Shown here: one piece after another, positions 39,086 through 48,548 of the stretch | Layout: each line of letters starts with the position of its first letter | How positions within the stretch are numbered: position 1 is the stretch's first letter | Assembly (NCBI GenBank): GCA_001647635.1 | Contig: CP014761.1 | Span: 682,001-746,000 of the forward strand | From: Leifsonia xyli | GTDB taxonomy: Bacteria; Actinomycetota; Actinomycetes; Actinomycetales; Microbacteriaceae | Reading direction: 5' to 3' | DNA: 64,000 nt | Translations under genes and position numbers: made by a program | Notes under the pieces: model-generated | Told to the model about the DNA's origin: nothing | What the model saw: only the letters and a program-made list of their open reading frames with translations | The model's database searches: none

Positions 39086-40513
39086 GGCCGGGGCGTCGGC
39101 GGTCTTGCGCAGCAGGGCGATGAACATGGCGTCGGTGACATGGCGGTGCGGCCACAGCTGCACCGTGCTTCTGTCGCCGGCGAGGTCCATGCGCTCGTTC
39201 ACGAAAGCCTGCACGAGCTCGGCGGTCGGCTCGAGCTGCAGGACGCCGGAATGCCGGTCGAGGGCATCCTGCACGATGCCGCGGGTCTCGGCGACGTGCG
39301 GCGAGCACGTGACGTAGGCGAGCAGTCCTCCGGGCTTCAGCGCGGCGATCGCGGAGTCGAGCAGCGCCGCCTGCAGCACCGTCAGCTCGGCGACGTCGCG
39401 GGGCGTCTTGCGCCACCGGGCCTCCGGGCGGCGGCGGAGGGCACCGAGCCCGGTGCACGGCGCGTCGAGCAGGATGCGGTCGAACGCCTCCGGGTTCTCC
39501 GTCCCGATGACCGTGCCGTCCTGCTCCCAGACGGGGACCTCGAGCGGCACCGGCGCGAGCGCGCGACGGACCAGCTCGGCGCGGGCGGGCACCAGCTCGT
39601 TGGCGACCAGCGATGCTCCACCGGCCAGCGCCTCCGCCGCGAGCAGCGCCGCCTTTCCGCCGGGACCCGCGCACAGGTCGAGCCAGCGTTCGCCCGGCAC
39701 GACGGGCTGTGCGCGCGTCAGCGCGAGGGCGGCCAGCTGCGAGCCCTCGTCCTGCACGCGGATGCGGCCGTCCGCCTCCTCGACCAGGCGCTGCGGGTCT
39801 CCCCCGCCTGTCGTGAAGCCCGGAGGCGAGAAGCGGTCGGGACGCGCGCCCTCCGGCTCGTCGGCGAGGCCCGGCAGTGCGATCAGGTTGACCCGCGGTG
39901 CCGTGTTGTCGGCCTCCAGCAGCGCCTCCAGCTCGTCGACGCGACCCTCCGCGTCGAGAGCGCGGCGGAACGCGCGGATCACCCAGACCGGATGCGAGTG
40001 CAGGGAAGCGAGCCGGTCGTCCTCGTTCTTCGCGCGGGCGGCGACCTGCTGGCGCCACTCCTCCGGGGTGTGGCGGCCGATCTCGCGGAGGACGCCGTTG
40101 ACGAACCCCGTGCCCGAGCGGCTCCCGACCGTGCGGGCCAGGCCGACCGACTCGTTGACCGCCGCGTGCGCGGCCACACGGGTGGACAGCAGCTGGTGCG
40201 CGCCGAGGCGGAGCACGTCGAGCAGCGGCGGGTCGATCCGGTCGACCGGACGGCCCGCGGCGATCTCGATGACGCGGTCGTAGTAGCCCTGCATCCGGAG
40301 GGTGCCGTAGGTCAGCTCGGTTGCAAGGGCTGCATCGGCCGAGGAGAGCGCGGCGCGCGCGATCCGGGTCGGGAGGAGCAGGTTGGCGTAGGCGTCGGAC
40401 TCCCGAACCGCCTGCAGCACGTCGAAGGCGACCCGGCGGGCGGGCTGCACGTGCGTCTGCTGCGGGCGGGACGGGCGGTTGCCGCGGGCACGGGCGTCGG
40501 GGCGCGGGGTCAC
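39083..40513 (-). CDS. rsmB: 16S rRNA m5C967 methyltransferase (RsmB family)
   Basis: 476 residues. The N-terminal NusB-like RNA-binding domain (ARRVAFDVLQAVRESDAYAN, NESVGLARTVGSRSGTGFVN) is joined to a SAM methyltransferase domain. The SAM motif is LDLCAGPGGKAALLAAEAL; the catalytic cysteines are in LLDAPCTGLGALRRRPEARW and YVTCSPHVAETRG. GTG at 40513 overlaps the fmt stop (GTGA). The fmt-rsmB-rpe order is conserved in actinobacteria. Confidence 0.95.
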   Translation of the reverse strand: MTPRPDARARGNRPSRPQQTHVQPARRVAFDVLQAVRESDAYANLLLPTRIARAALSSADAALATELTYGTLRMQGYYDRVIEIAAGRPVDRIDPPLLDVLRLGAHQLLSTRVAAHAAVNESVGLARTVGSRSGTGFVNGVLREIGRHTPEEWRQQVAARAKNEDDRLASLHSHPVWVIRAFRRALDAEGRVDELEALLEADNTAPRVNLIALPGLADEPEGARPDRFSPPGFTTGGGDPQRLVEEADGRIRVQDEGSQLAALALTRAQPVVPGERWLDLCAGPGGKAALLAAEALAGGASLVANELVPARAELVRRALAPVPLEVPVWEQDGTVIGTENPEAFDRILLDAPCTGLGALRRRPEARWRKTPRDVAELTVLQAALLDSAIAALKPGGLLAYVTCSPHVAETRGIVQDALDRHSGVLQLEPTAELVQAFVNERMDLAGDRSTVQLWPHRHVTDAMFIALLRKTADAPA

Positions 40514-41433
40514 GAGAGCACCAGGCCTTCGTCGGCGGACTGCGCGGCGCCGCGCATCCAGTCGGCCGCCGCCATCGCGCGCTTGCCGGCCGGCTGGACG
40601 GTGACCAGCTCGAGCGGGTCGGTGCCCGTACCGACCAGGATGCGGCGATCGCGCGCCTCGACGACGCCCGGGGCGAGCGGCGGCTCGCCGTCGGTGCGGC
40701 GGGCGGCCAGCACCTTGAAGCGCTCGCCGCCGAACAGAGCGAACGCGCCCGGCTCGGGCGTCACGCCGCGCAGGCGGGCGTAGACGCGGTGCGCCGGCTC
40801 GGTGAGGTCGAGGCGCGCGTCGTCGAGGGTGAGCTTGGGGGCCGGTCTCGACTCTCCCTGCTGCGGTACGGCACGCGCGGTCCCGGCGGCGAGGGCGTCG
40901 GCGGTGTCGGCCAGCAACGCCGCGCCATCGACGGCCAGGGCGTCGAGCAGCTCGCCGGCGGTCTCGTCCGGGCCGATGGGACGGTGCAGCTCGGCGTACA
41001 CGTCGCCCGCGTCGAGCTCGGGCACGAGGTGGAACACCGCCGCGCCCGTCTCCGTGTCGCCCGCGATGATGGCGTGCTGGACCGGGGCCGCGCCGCGCCA
41101 GCGCGGGAGCAGCGAGAAGTGCAGGTTGACCCATCCCAGTCGCGGCAGCGACAGCAGCGGCTCGCGCACCAGGCCGCCGTACGCGACGACGACGCCGAGG
41201 TCGGGCGCCAGCTCGCGGATGCGGTCGGTCACCTCCTCCCGCAGCCGGTTCGCCTTGATCACGGGAAGGCCGAGACGCTCAGCGGCGTCTGCCACCGGCG
41301 ACGGCGTGAGCACGCGCTTGCGGCCGAGGGGCGCATCCTCGCGGGTAACGACGGCGACCACCTCGTGGCGCGCGGCGACGGCCTCGAGCGACGGGATGGC
41401 GACGGCCGGGGTGCCGGCGAAGACGATGCGCAT
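40510..41433 (-). CDS. fmt: Methionyl-tRNA formyltransferase
   Basis: 307 residues. Formylates initiator Met-tRNA using 10-formyltetrahydrofolate. MRIVFAGTPAVAIPSLEAVA begins the protein, and the catalytic Asn, His and Asp region is present in NLHFSLLPRWRGAAPVQHAI with the conserved GxxxF-type loop. The C-terminal OB-like domain (VYARLRGVTPEPGAFALF) is present. It follows a 246-base gap after priA that contains two large palindromes, so it may have its own promoter; I see no clear -10 box. Confidence 0.96.
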   Translation of the reverse strand: MRIVFAGTPAVAIPSLEAVAARHEVVAVVTREDAPLGRKRVLTPSPVADAAERLGLPVIKANRLREEVTDRIRELAPDLGVVVAYGGLVREPLLSLPRLGWVNLHFSLLPRWRGAAPVQHAIIAGDTETGAAVFHLVPELDAGDVYAELHRPIGPDETAGELLDALAVDGAALLADTADALAAGTARAVPQQGESRPAPKLTLDDARLDLTEPAHRVYARLRGVTPEPGAFALFGGERFKVLAARRTDGEPPLAPGVVEARDRRILVGTGTDPLELVTVQPAGKRAMAAADWMRGAAQSADEGLVLS

Positions 41434-41500
41434 GGAGAAGGTTCTTTCGGTTCGGGACGGCCACCCAGCCTACTCCGCGCCGCCTCACGCCGCCGTCGCC

Positions 41501-41558
41501 CTGGTTGACGCAACACGCCGCCCGCAGCGCAGGTATTGCGGCGTGTCGCGTCAACCAG
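41501..41558. repeat. Palindromic repeat, AACACGCCG family, copy 2
   Basis: Left arm 41501-41521 (CTGGTTGACGCAACACGCCG plus C) and right arm 41538-41558 are complementary at 20 of 21 positions, with a 16-base loop. It is in the gap between priA and fmt and shares the CAACACGCCGC core with copies 1 and 3, but its outer arms differ. Confidence 0.75.
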
Positions 41559-41604
41559 ACGCGTCGTCGGCGGCCGGGTGCGCGTGGGCGCCACCGCACC
41601 CCGC

Positions 41605-41661
41605 CCATGGGGCGCAACACGCCGCTACGCGCGCGCGATAACGGCGTGTTGCGACCCATGG
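41605..41661. repeat. Palindromic repeat, AACACGCCG family, copy 3
   Basis: Left arm CCATGGGGCGCAACACGCCG (41605-41624) and right arm CGGCGTGTTGCGACCCATGG (41642-41661) match at 19 of 20 positions around a 17-base loop. The loop begins CTAC and ends ATAA, much as the copy at 14.0 kb begins CTAA and ends GTAA. Together with copy 2 it fills most of the priA-fmt gap. Confidence 0.75.
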
Positions 41662-41679
41662 ATGCGGGTTCGCGCGGGG

Positions 41680-43749
41680 CTACAGGATCTCGGGGTCGTC
41701 GAAGCGGACGCGGAGCGTCGGCGCGGGGCGGTAGCCGGGGCGGCCGGCGGGCGCGCGGCGGCGGCGGGTCGCGTTCTTGACGACGGCCGCGCGTACCGCC
41801 GCCGCCACGTCGCCGCCGTGCGCGTACTCGAAGCGCAGCACCGCCCGCACCTGGTCCGGGCCGGCTCGCCGGGCCGATGCGCCGTCGGGCTCGACCGGCG
41901 CCGGGCCGAGCACATCGATGAGGAGGGACGCGTCCACCGCCTCCAGCACCTCCGTCACGGTGGCCTCGGCGCCGGTCACCGACGCCAGCCGGACGGCGGG
42001 CGGGAAGCGCAGCTCGCGGCGGTCCACCAGCTCGGCGTGCGCGAACTCGACCAGGCGGCCGGTCGCGAAGTCGCGGGCGAGCGGCCCGGACACGCCGACC
42101 AGCACGGTCGGTGCCCCCGGCGCGGCGAGTCCGGCGGCGCTCTGCCACCAGCGGAGGCAGTCCTCGGCGACATGCAGGGATTCGCGCGCGAGCATCCGCT
42201 CGCCGTCGAGGAGCAGCACGGCCTGGTAGCCGCCCTCGGCGATGGGCTCGGCGCCCCGCGTCGCGACGACCAGGGCCGGCGCCGACCCGATGCGCTGGAC
42301 CGGGTGGTCGCCGTCGGCGAGGATGACGCGCGTGCCGGGGAACGCCCGTCCCAGTTCCTCGGCGGTACGGCCGGAGCCGACCGTCACCATCCGGAACCGC
42401 CGGTGCTCGCAGTGCTCGCACTGCCAGTCGGTGGCGAGACGTCCGCAGACGGTGCACGACGGCGGTGCGCCGGCCCGGGTCTGGTGCAGCGGACCTTTGC
42501 AGTACGTGCACCGGGCGGCCTGGCCGCAGTTCGCGCACGCGATCACCGGTGCGTATCCGGGGCGCGCGACCTGCACGAGCACCGGCCCGCGGGGTCGCCC
42601 GCTCGACCCGTCCAGCGCCTCGCGGGCCGTGCGCCAGGCGGTCGAGGGGATCCGCGCCGCGCGCGCCATCGGCTCCGGAGCCTGCTGGTTGGCGGTGAGC
42701 ACGATCTTCGGCGTGAGGGCGCGCTCGGGGCCGACGTCGCGCAGCCAGCCGAGCTCGACCAGCCGCTGCGCCTCGACGCTCCGGATGTTGCCGCTCAGCA
42801 CGAGCGCACAGCCCTCCAGCTCCTGGCGGACCAGCGCCGCATCCCGCGTGTGGACGTACGGGCTCAGCGGCTCGGCGTGCAGCGGGTCGCTGTCCTCCCA
42901 GACCACCAGCAGGCCGAGGCGGGACGCGGGCGCGTAGACGACCGACCGGTTGCCGATGACGATGCGCGGACCGGACAGCGCCTCCAGGAACCCGCGGTAC
43001 CGATCGGCGTTCGCCTGCCCGGCGTCGGCGCGCACCACGGCCTCCGGCGGCGCGACCGCGGCGAGGGCGGCGGCGAGCTGCTCCAGGTCGCGGTGGTCCG
43101 GCACGGCCACGATGGCGCTCCGTCCGCCGCGCCAGCAGTCCGCGGCCAGCGCGGCCAGGGTGACCGCCCACTCCCCGACCCACGTGCCGTCGGGCAGCGG
43201 GACCAGACGCGGGATGGCACGCAACGCGATCCGTTCGTCGCGGGCCACCGCATCCTCCAGCACCCGCTCGCCGTACCCGCGCACCGGGACCACCGGCCCG
43301 GCAGCGCCAGCCGATGGTGACATCTGGTCGCCATCGGCGTCTGCTGGTGACATCTGCTCACCACTCGATTCGGGACGCGACGCGAGCCATGCCTTCTCGA
43401 CACGCACCATCCGCCCGGGCACGGCCAGGCGCAGGATGTCGCTCGCGGTCCCGGCGCTGCGGTCGGCGAGCCGCCGCGCCAGACGCCACACCTCGGGCGT
43501 CAGCACCTGCGCCGGCGACACCACCGCCTCGATCGGGCTCAGCGTCCCCTCGAACGCGTCATCCGGCGCACCGACCTCGACGAGGTACCCGTCGGCCACC
43601 CGGCCCGCGGAGCGCAGCGGCACGCGCACGCGCACGCCGGGCACCGCCGCGTCGGCGAGCTCCTCGGGGATGGCGTAGTCGAAGAGGTGGTCAAGCTGCG
43701 GGAGCGGGGAGTCGATGACCACCCGGGCGACCCGTGCGGCCGCCGCCAC
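41680..43749 (-). CDS. priA: PriA-like primosomal protein (no Walker A)
   Basis: 689 residues. The N-terminal 3'BD domain reads ARVVIDSPLPQLDHLFDYAI and PGVRVRVPLRSAGRVADGYL. The zinc-binding module has four CxxC knuckles: CANCGQAARCTYC, then CTVC and CEHC. The helicase lobes are recognisable, but VPDHRDLEQLAAALAAV and its surroundings lack the GxxxxGKT/S ATP-binding loop, as is usual in actinobacterial PriA, so it is likely not an active helicase. A short G(E/D)QMSP repeat (about residues 130-145) is an unconserved insert in the linker. GTG start two bases after the metK stop. Confidence 0.93.
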   Translation of the reverse strand: MAAAARVARVVIDSPLPQLDHLFDYAIPEELADAAVPGVRVRVPLRSAGRVADGYLVEVGAPDDAFEGTLSPIEAVVSPAQVLTPEVWRLARRLADRSAGTASDILRLAVPGRMVRVEKAWLASRPESSGEQMSPADADGDQMSPSAGAAGPVVPVRGYGERVLEDAVARDERIALRAIPRLVPLPDGTWVGEWAVTLAALAADCWRGGRSAIVAVPDHRDLEQLAAALAAVAPPEAVVRADAGQANADRYRGFLEALSGPRIVIGNRSVVYAPASRLGLLVVWEDSDPLHAEPLSPYVHTRDAALVRQELEGCALVLSGNIRSVEAQRLVELGWLRDVGPERALTPKIVLTANQQAPEPMARAARIPSTAWRTAREALDGSSGRPRGPVLVQVARPGYAPVIACANCGQAARCTYCKGPLHQTRAGAPPSCTVCGRLATDWQCEHCEHRRFRMVTVGSGRTAEELGRAFPGTRVILADGDHPVQRIGSAPALVVATRGAEPIAEGGYQAVLLLDGERMLARESLHVAEDCLRWWQSAAGLAAPGAPTVLVGVSGPLARDFATGRLVEFAHAELVDRRELRFPPAVRLASVTGAEATVTEVLEAVDASLLIDVLGPAPVEPDGASARRAGPDQVRAVLRFEYAHGGDVAAAVRAAVVKNATRRRRAPAGRPGYRPAPTLRVRFDDPEIL

Positions 43750-43751
43750 GC

Positions 43752-44945
43752 TCAGAGTCCTGCGGCCGAGCGCAGGTCGTCGACGCGGTCGAGCGCCTCC
43801 CAGGTGAACTCGGGGAGCTCGCGGCCGAAGTGGCCGTAGGTCGCGGTCCGCGCGTAGATCGGGCGCAGCAGGTCGAGGTCGCGGATGATCGCTGCAGGAC
43901 GCAGGTCGAAGACGTCCTGGATGGCGCGGATGATGCGCTCCTCCGGCACCTTCGCGGTGCCGAACGTCTCGACGTAGAGGCCGACCGGGGCGGCCTTGCC
44001 GATCGCGTACGCGATCTGCACCTCGAGCCGGTCGGCGAAGCCCGCCGCCACGGCGTTCTTGGCGACCCAGCGCATCGCGTACGCGGCCGAGCGGTCGACC
44101 TTCGACGGGTCCTTGCCCGAGAAGGCGCCGCCGCCGTGCCGGGACGCGCCGCCGTAGGTGTCGACGATGATCTTGCGGCCGGTGAGCCCCGCGTCGCCCT
44201 TCGGCCCGCCGATCTCGAAGCGGCCGGTCGGGTTGATCAGCGTCCGGATGTGGGACGTCTCGAGCCCGGCCCCGTGCAGTACCGGGTTGATGACCTCCTC
44301 GACGATCTCGGCCTGCAGCTGCTCGTTCGAGACGTGCGGCGCGTGCTGCGTCGACAGCACGACCGTCTGCACCGACTTGGGCACGGCCCCCTCGTAGCCG
44401 ATGGTGACCTGGGTCTTGCCGTCCGGGCGGAGGTAGTCGAGCGTGCCGTCCTTGCGCACCGAGGCCAGGCGCTCGGCGAGGCGGTGAGCCAGCCAGATCG
44501 GCAGCGGCATGTACTGCGGGGTCTCGGTGGTGGCGTAGCCGAACATGATGCCCTGGTCGCCCGCGCCCTGGCGGTCGAGGTCGTCGTGGCTCTGCTCGGC
44601 GCGGGTCTCGAGCGCGTTGTCGACGCCCTGCGCGATGTCGGGCGACTGCGCGCCGATCGAGACGGAGACGCCGCACTGGGTGCCGTCGAAGCTCACGTCG
44701 GACGAGTCGTAGCCGATCTCGACCAGCTTGTTGCGCACCAGGGCCGGGATCTCGACGTAGCCCTTCGAGGTCACCTCGCCCGCGACGTGCACGAGGCCGG
44801 TCGTGACCAGCGTCTCGACCGCGGACCGACTGTGCGGGTCGACGGTGAGGAGCGCATCCAGGATGCTGTCGGAGATCTGGTCGCAGATCTTGTCCGGGTG
44901 ACCCTCGGTGACGGACTCGGACGTGAAGAGACGCAGATCTGCCAT
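43752..44945 (-). CDS. metK: S-adenosylmethionine synthetase
   Basis: 397 residues. Makes SAM from methionine and [22 protein letters not shown] (ATP and metal binding), [20 protein letters not shown] and [20 protein letters not shown] are the three signature regions. ATG at 44945 ([15 protein letters not shown]) has GGGAGAA upstream and is preferred to a longer frame at 44975. The 51-base gap after coaBC contains no SAM riboswitch fold that I can see. Confidence 0.98.
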   Translation of the reverse strand: MADLRLFTSESVTEGHPDKICDQISDSILDALLTVDPHSRSAVETLVTTGLVHVAGEVTSKGYVEIPALVRNKLVEIGYDSSDVSFDGTQCGVSVSIGAQSPDIAQGVDNALETRAEQSHDDLDRQGAGDQGIMFGYATTETPQYMPLPIWLAHRLAERLASVRKDGTLDYLRPDGKTQVTIGYEGAVPKSVQTVVLSTQHAPHVSNEQLQAEIVEEVINPVLHGAGLETSHIRTLINPTGRFEIGGPKGDAGLTGRKIIVDTYGGASRHGGGAFSGKDPSKVDRSAAYAMRWVAKNAVAAGFADRLEVQIAYAIGKAAPVGLYVETFGTAKVPEERIIRAIQDVFDLRPAAIIRDLDLLRPIYARTATYGHFGRELPEFTWEALDRVDDLRSAAGL

Positions 44946-44996
44946 GGTTCTCCCGGGGTCGAATGGGCTGAGCACGCGACCGGATCGGCGACGTGA

Positions 44997-46319
44997 TTAT
45001 GCGATGACGTCGAGGATACGGTCGGCCACCGACAACTTGCTGCCCGAGGCCTCCATCACTATATCGCCGCCCCTCCGCAGGACCACGACCTCGTTGCTCT
45101 CCGTTGCGAAGCCCTGCGACCAGCCGACCTGGTTGAGCACCAGGAAGTCGCTGCCCTTGTGCTCGAGCTTGGTGCGGCCCAGCTCGATGAGGGCCTGCGG
45201 GTCGGGCTCGGTCTCGGCGGCGAAACCGACGACGACCTGGCCGTCGCGGCGGTTGGCCGCGAGCCCGGCGAGGATGTCGGGATTGGCGACCAGCTCGAGC
45301 GTCAGGGTGTCGCCCTGGTCGGCCTTCTTGATCTTGGCGTCGCGGGTCTCGGCCGGGCGGTAGTCGGCGACGGCGGCCGTCATCACGACGATGTCGGCGG
45401 CGCGCGCGGCCTCGGTCACCGCCTCCTGCAGCTCGAGCGCGGTCTGCACCTCGATCAGCTCGACGCCCTCCGGCGGCTCGACCTCGAGGTGCGCGGCGAT
45501 GAGGACGACCTCGGCTCCGCGGGCCTGTGCGGCGGCGGCGATCGCGACGCCCTGGCGTCCGCTGGACCGATTGCCGAGGAATCGCACCGGGTCGAGCGGC
45601 TCGCGCGTCCCTCCAGCGGTCACGACTACGCGCTTGCCGGCCAGGTCGACGCCGCCGCGCGGAAGGCGCGCGGCCTCGTTGGCCCGGCGGCGCTCGGACA
45701 GCACGACCACGTCGTTGACGGTGGATGCGGCGGGCAGCGCGACGGGAGCGGGCGCCCCGACCGCGCGCGGGGTCGCACCCGCGGCGCGGAGGGCCGCCCG
45801 CACGATGACCTCGGGCTCCTCCATGCGGCCGGGTCCGGAGTCGTTGCCGGTCAGCTGACCGCTCGCCGGGCCCACGATGGTCACGCCGCGGCCGCGCAGC
45901 GTCGCGATGTTCGCGACGGTCGCCGGGTTGCGCCACATCTCGGTGTGCATCGCCGGCGCGATCACCAGCGGGGCGGTGGATGCCAGGACCGTGTTGCCGA
46001 GGAGGTCGTCGGCGATTCCCGCGGCGAGCTTGGCGATGGTGTTCGCCGTCGCGGGCGCGATCACGATGAGGTCGGCCGACTGCCCGATCGCCACGTGCCG
46101 CACCTCGGCGACGCCCTCGTACAGGTCGGTCGCGACCGGGTTGCGGCTGATCGCCTCCAGCGTCGGACGCCCCACGAACCGCAGTGCCGCCTCGGTGGCG
46201 ACCACGTGCACCGAATGCCCTTCGAGGACCAGGGCGCGGATCACTCCGACGGCCTTGTATGCGGCGATGCCGCCGGTCACTCCGACGACGACGGTCAATC
46301 GTGGGCTCAACGGCGGCAC
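44997..46319 (-). CDS. coaBC: Bifunctional phosphopantothenoylcysteine decarboxylase/synthetase
   Basis: 440 residues; two steps of coenzyme A synthesis. The N-terminal flavoprotein CoaC domain has VVGVTGGIAAYKAVGVIRAL, LIVIAPATANTIAKLAAGIA and VIAPAMHTEMWRNPATVANI (PAMHxxMW, where enterobacterial enzymes have PAMNxxMW). The CoaB domain has VVVTAGGTREPLDPVRFLGN and SSGRQGVAIAAAAQARGAEV. GTG start at 46319 with GAGGAGAGG upstream. rpoZ ends 64 bases before it. Confidence 0.96.
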   Translation of the reverse strand: MPPLSPRLTVVVGVTGGIAAYKAVGVIRALVLEGHSVHVVATEAALRFVGRPTLEAISRNPVATDLYEGVAEVRHVAIGQSADLIVIAPATANTIAKLAAGIADDLLGNTVLASTAPLVIAPAMHTEMWRNPATVANIATLRGRGVTIVGPASGQLTGNDSGPGRMEEPEVIVRAALRAAGATPRAVGAPAPVALPAASTVNDVVVLSERRRANEAARLPRGGVDLAGKRVVVTAGGTREPLDPVRFLGNRSSGRQGVAIAAAAQARGAEVVLIAAHLEVEPPEGVELIEVQTALELQEAVTEAARAADIVVMTAAVADYRPAETRDAKIKKADQGDTLTLELVANPDILAGLAANRRDGQVVVGFAAETEPDPQALIELGRTKLEHKGSDFLVLNQVGWSQGFATESNEVVVLRRGGDIVMEASGSKLSVADRILDVIA

Positions 46320-46383
46320 CTCTCCTCGGCCGGGGGCTCCCCGGCTGCGATGGTCTGCGGCTGTACTGCTGCTGGGTCTCGCG

Positions 46384-46644
46384 TTACTCCGCGGAGATGG
46401 GCTTGATGACGAGCTTGTCCTCGTTGATCTCGTGCAGCGCCACCGAGAGCGGCTTGTCGTCGACCGAGGAGTCGACCAGCGGGCCGACGTTGTCGAAGAG
46501 GCTGCCCTCGTGCAGGTCGGCGTAGTAGTCGTTGATCTGGCGGGCCCGCTTCGAGGCGAAGATCACGAGCGCGTACTTCGACTCGACGCGCGACAGGAGG
46601 TCGTCGATGGGCGGGTCGATGATGCCGTTGTTGCTGGTTGCCAT
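46384..46644 (-). CDS. rpoZ: RNA polymerase omega subunit
   Basis: 86 residues, the small chaperone-like subunit that binds beta-prime. [20 protein letters not shown] and [20 protein letters not shown] are the conserved helices. ATG at 46644 has AAGGAG upstream, which decides the start against a longer frame. It lies between gmk and coaBC as in mycobacteria. Confidence 0.95.
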   Translation of the reverse strand: MATSNNGIIDPPIDDLLSRVESKYALVIFASKRARQINDYYADLHEGSLFDNVGPLVDSSVDDKPLSVALHEINEDKLVIKPISAE

Positions 46645-46693
46645 AGCGGGCTGCTCCTTGTTCTGGGCGACCGGGCGCGGTGACCCGATCGAC

Positions 46694-46710
46694 GGCCGCG
46701 TCACGCGGCC
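46694..46710. other. GC-rich hairpin between gmk and rpoZ
   Basis: Perfect GGCCGCG-TCA-CGCGGCC stem with a three-base loop, about 50 bases upstream of the rpoZ start on the transcribed strand. It could be a partial terminator that lowers downstream expression, or an RNA-processing site. It is unrelated in sequence to the AACACGCCG palindromes. Confidence 0.4.
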
Positions 46711-46750
46711 GGGGACGGTGGGCGCGCCGGCAAGGGCGCGGAAAGAGGGC

Positions 46751-47692
46751 TCACGGACGCGACGGCGCCGCGCGGACCTTCATCAAGTCTACGACCTCGC
46801 GGGCCGCGGTCGCGACGTCGTGGTTGACGACCTTGTAGTCGAACTCGTCCTGGGCGGCCAGCTCGACCTTCGCGGTCTCCAGCCGCCGCTGCTGCTCGGC
46901 CGCGTCCTCAGTGCCCCGTCCGATCAGGCGCCGGACCAGCTCCTCCCACGTCGGCGGGAGCAGGAAGATGAGCCGCGCCTCCGGCATGGACGCCCGCACC
47001 TGGCGTGCGCCCTGGAGGTCGATCTCCAGCAGCACGCTGCGGCCGGCGGCCAGCGCCTGCTCGATCGGCGCGCGCGGCGTGCCGTAGCGGTAGGCGTTGT
47101 GCACGGTCGCGTGCTCCAGGAGCTCGCCCTCGACGATCATCCGGTCGAACTCGGCATCGTCGACGAAGTAGTAGTTGACGCCGTCGACCTCACCCGGCCG
47201 GGGCTTGCGCGTGGTCGCGGAGACCGAGAGCAGCACATCCGGGTAGTTCTCCCGGATGTACGTGGAGACCGTGCCCTTGCCGACCGCGGTCGGGCCGGCG
47301 AGCACGACGAGGCGGTTGCGCTGGCGCAGGCTCCGGTTCTCGCGCTCGATCAGGAACTCGCGGAGGCGCAGCCGCTGGTGCCGGCCGAGGCCGCCGAGCC
47401 GCTTCGCCGGCGAGATCTGGAGGCGGTCGAGCGCCTCCTGCATCTTGGTCTGCCCGATCGCGGGCACGCTGAGCAGGAACTCGGTCACGCGCAGACGGCC
47501 CTCGACGCCTTCGGGGTCGGCGGTCGCGTGGTCGAGCACGGTCAGCGGCGAGACCTCGCGGGAGGCGATGGAGGCCTTCACGGCGGCACGAGCGCGCCGC
47601 GCGGCCACGGCGGCCTGTGAGGCTGCCTGCCGGTCGACCTCGGGCGGAGCCGGCCGGACGCCGCGGTCGGTGGATGCTGCGGCGTCAGACAT
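46751..47692 (-). CDS. gmk: Guanylate kinase with N-terminal mIHF (integration host factor) domain
   Basis: 313 residues, about 100 more than ordinary Gmk. Residues about 25-120 are an actinobacterial integration host factor: [40 protein letters not shown] and the DNA-binding [17 protein letters not shown]. Guanylate kinase follows from about residue 125, with P-loop [17 protein letters not shown] near 131-140, [20 protein letters not shown] and [20 protein letters not shown]; it converts GMP to GDP. In mycobacteria mihF and gmk are separate neighbours, so here they appear joined. ATG overlaps the pyrF stop by eight bases; rpoZ follows after 106 bases. I see no stop or restart between the domains. 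Confidence 0.93.
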   Translation of the reverse strand: MSDAAASTDRGVRPAPPEVDRQAASQAAVAARRARAAVKASIASREVSPLTVLDHATADPEGVEGRLRVTEFLLSVPAIGQTKMQEALDRLQISPAKRLGGLGRHQRLRLREFLIERENRSLRQRNRLVVLAGPTAVGKGTVSTYIRENYPDVLLSVSATTRKPRPGEVDGVNYYFVDDAEFDRMIVEGELLEHATVHNAYRYGTPRAPIEQALAAGRSVLLEIDLQGARQVRASMPEARLIFLLPPTWEELVRRLIGRGTEDAAEQQRRLETAKVELAAQDEFDYKVVNHDVATAAREVVDLMKVRAAPSRP

Positions 47693-48548
47693 GCGCGGCC
47701 CGCACCTCCTCGGCGCGGCGGTCGATCGCGTCCGCCAGCCCCTGCGGCCCCGCGTTCAGCAGCCCGCGGGACTCGCTCACGATCACGCCGGCCGCGAGCG
47801 ACCCGAACAGCCGCGGAGCATCCTCGACCTTCGCGCCCTGGTGGCCGAAGCCCGGGGCGAGCACCGGCAGGGCGGGCGTCCGCTCCCCCGCGGTCTGGAC
47901 GTCGATCCCGTAGTCGGCGAGCTCGACGGTCGCGCCGAGCACCAGCCCGACGGTGCCGAACGGGCGCCGGCCCGGCTGCTCCTGGTTGAACGCATGCACG
48001 TCTTCGATGATCGCACGAGCGACGGACCGCCCGGTCCACGGCCCGCTCTGCACGATCGCCTGCTGCACGGCCGCGGCCTCCGGATTGGAGGTGGCGGCCA
48101 GCACGAACAGGCCCTTGCCCGCCCGCTCCCCCAGCGCCATCGTCGCGTCCAGCGACCCGACGCCCATGTACGCGGCGACGGTCAGCGCGTCGGCCTCGAG
48201 CCGCGATCCCGGAGTCAGCCACGCCTCGGCGTACGCCGTGACGCTGGTGCCGATGTCGCCGCGCTTGGCGTCGGCGATCACCAGCAGACCGGCCTCGCGC
48301 GCGGCGGCCAGCACGTCCTCCAGGGCCGCGTAGCCGGCGGCTCCGAACCGCTCGTAGAACGCGACCTGCGGCTTGACGATGCCCGCGCGTCCGGCGGCGG
48401 CCTCGACGACCGTCAGCCCGAACGACCGCAGGCCGTCGGCGCTCGCCGGCAGCCCCCACGCCTCCAGCAGGTGGGCGTGGGGGTCGATGCCGACGCAGAG
48501 CCGGCCGCGCGCGGCGAAGACCTGCGCGAGCCGGTCGCCGAACGTCAT
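47685..48548 (-). CDS. pyrF: Orotidine-5'-phosphate decarboxylase (type 2)
   Basis: 287 residues; converts OMP to [21 protein letters not shown] and [20 protein letters not shown] contain the catalytic Lys-Asp network, and [16 protein letters not shown] the phosphate loop. This is the longer class 2 enzyme typical of actinobacteria. The ATG overlaps the carB stop (ATGA). Confidence 0.96.
   Translation of the reverse strand: MTFGDRLAQVFAARGRLCVGIDPHAHLLEAWGLPASADGLRSFGLTVVEAAAGRAGIVKPQVAFYERFGAAGYAALEDVLAAAREAGLLVIADAKRGDIGTSVTAYAEAWLTPGSRLEADALTVAAYMGVGSLDATMALGERAGKGLFVLAATSNPEAAAVQQAIVQSGPWTGRSVARAIIEDVHAFNQEQPGRRPFGTVGLVLGATVELADYGIDVQTAGERTPALPVLAPGFGHQGAKVEDAPRLFGSLAAGVIVSESRGLLNAGPQGLADAIDRRAEEVRAAHV

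Noticed and set aside
44946..44996. SAM riboswitch before metK
   Set aside because: The gap is only 51 bases and shows no SAM-I or SAM-IV-like pairing; a GGGAGAA ribosome-binding site explains it.
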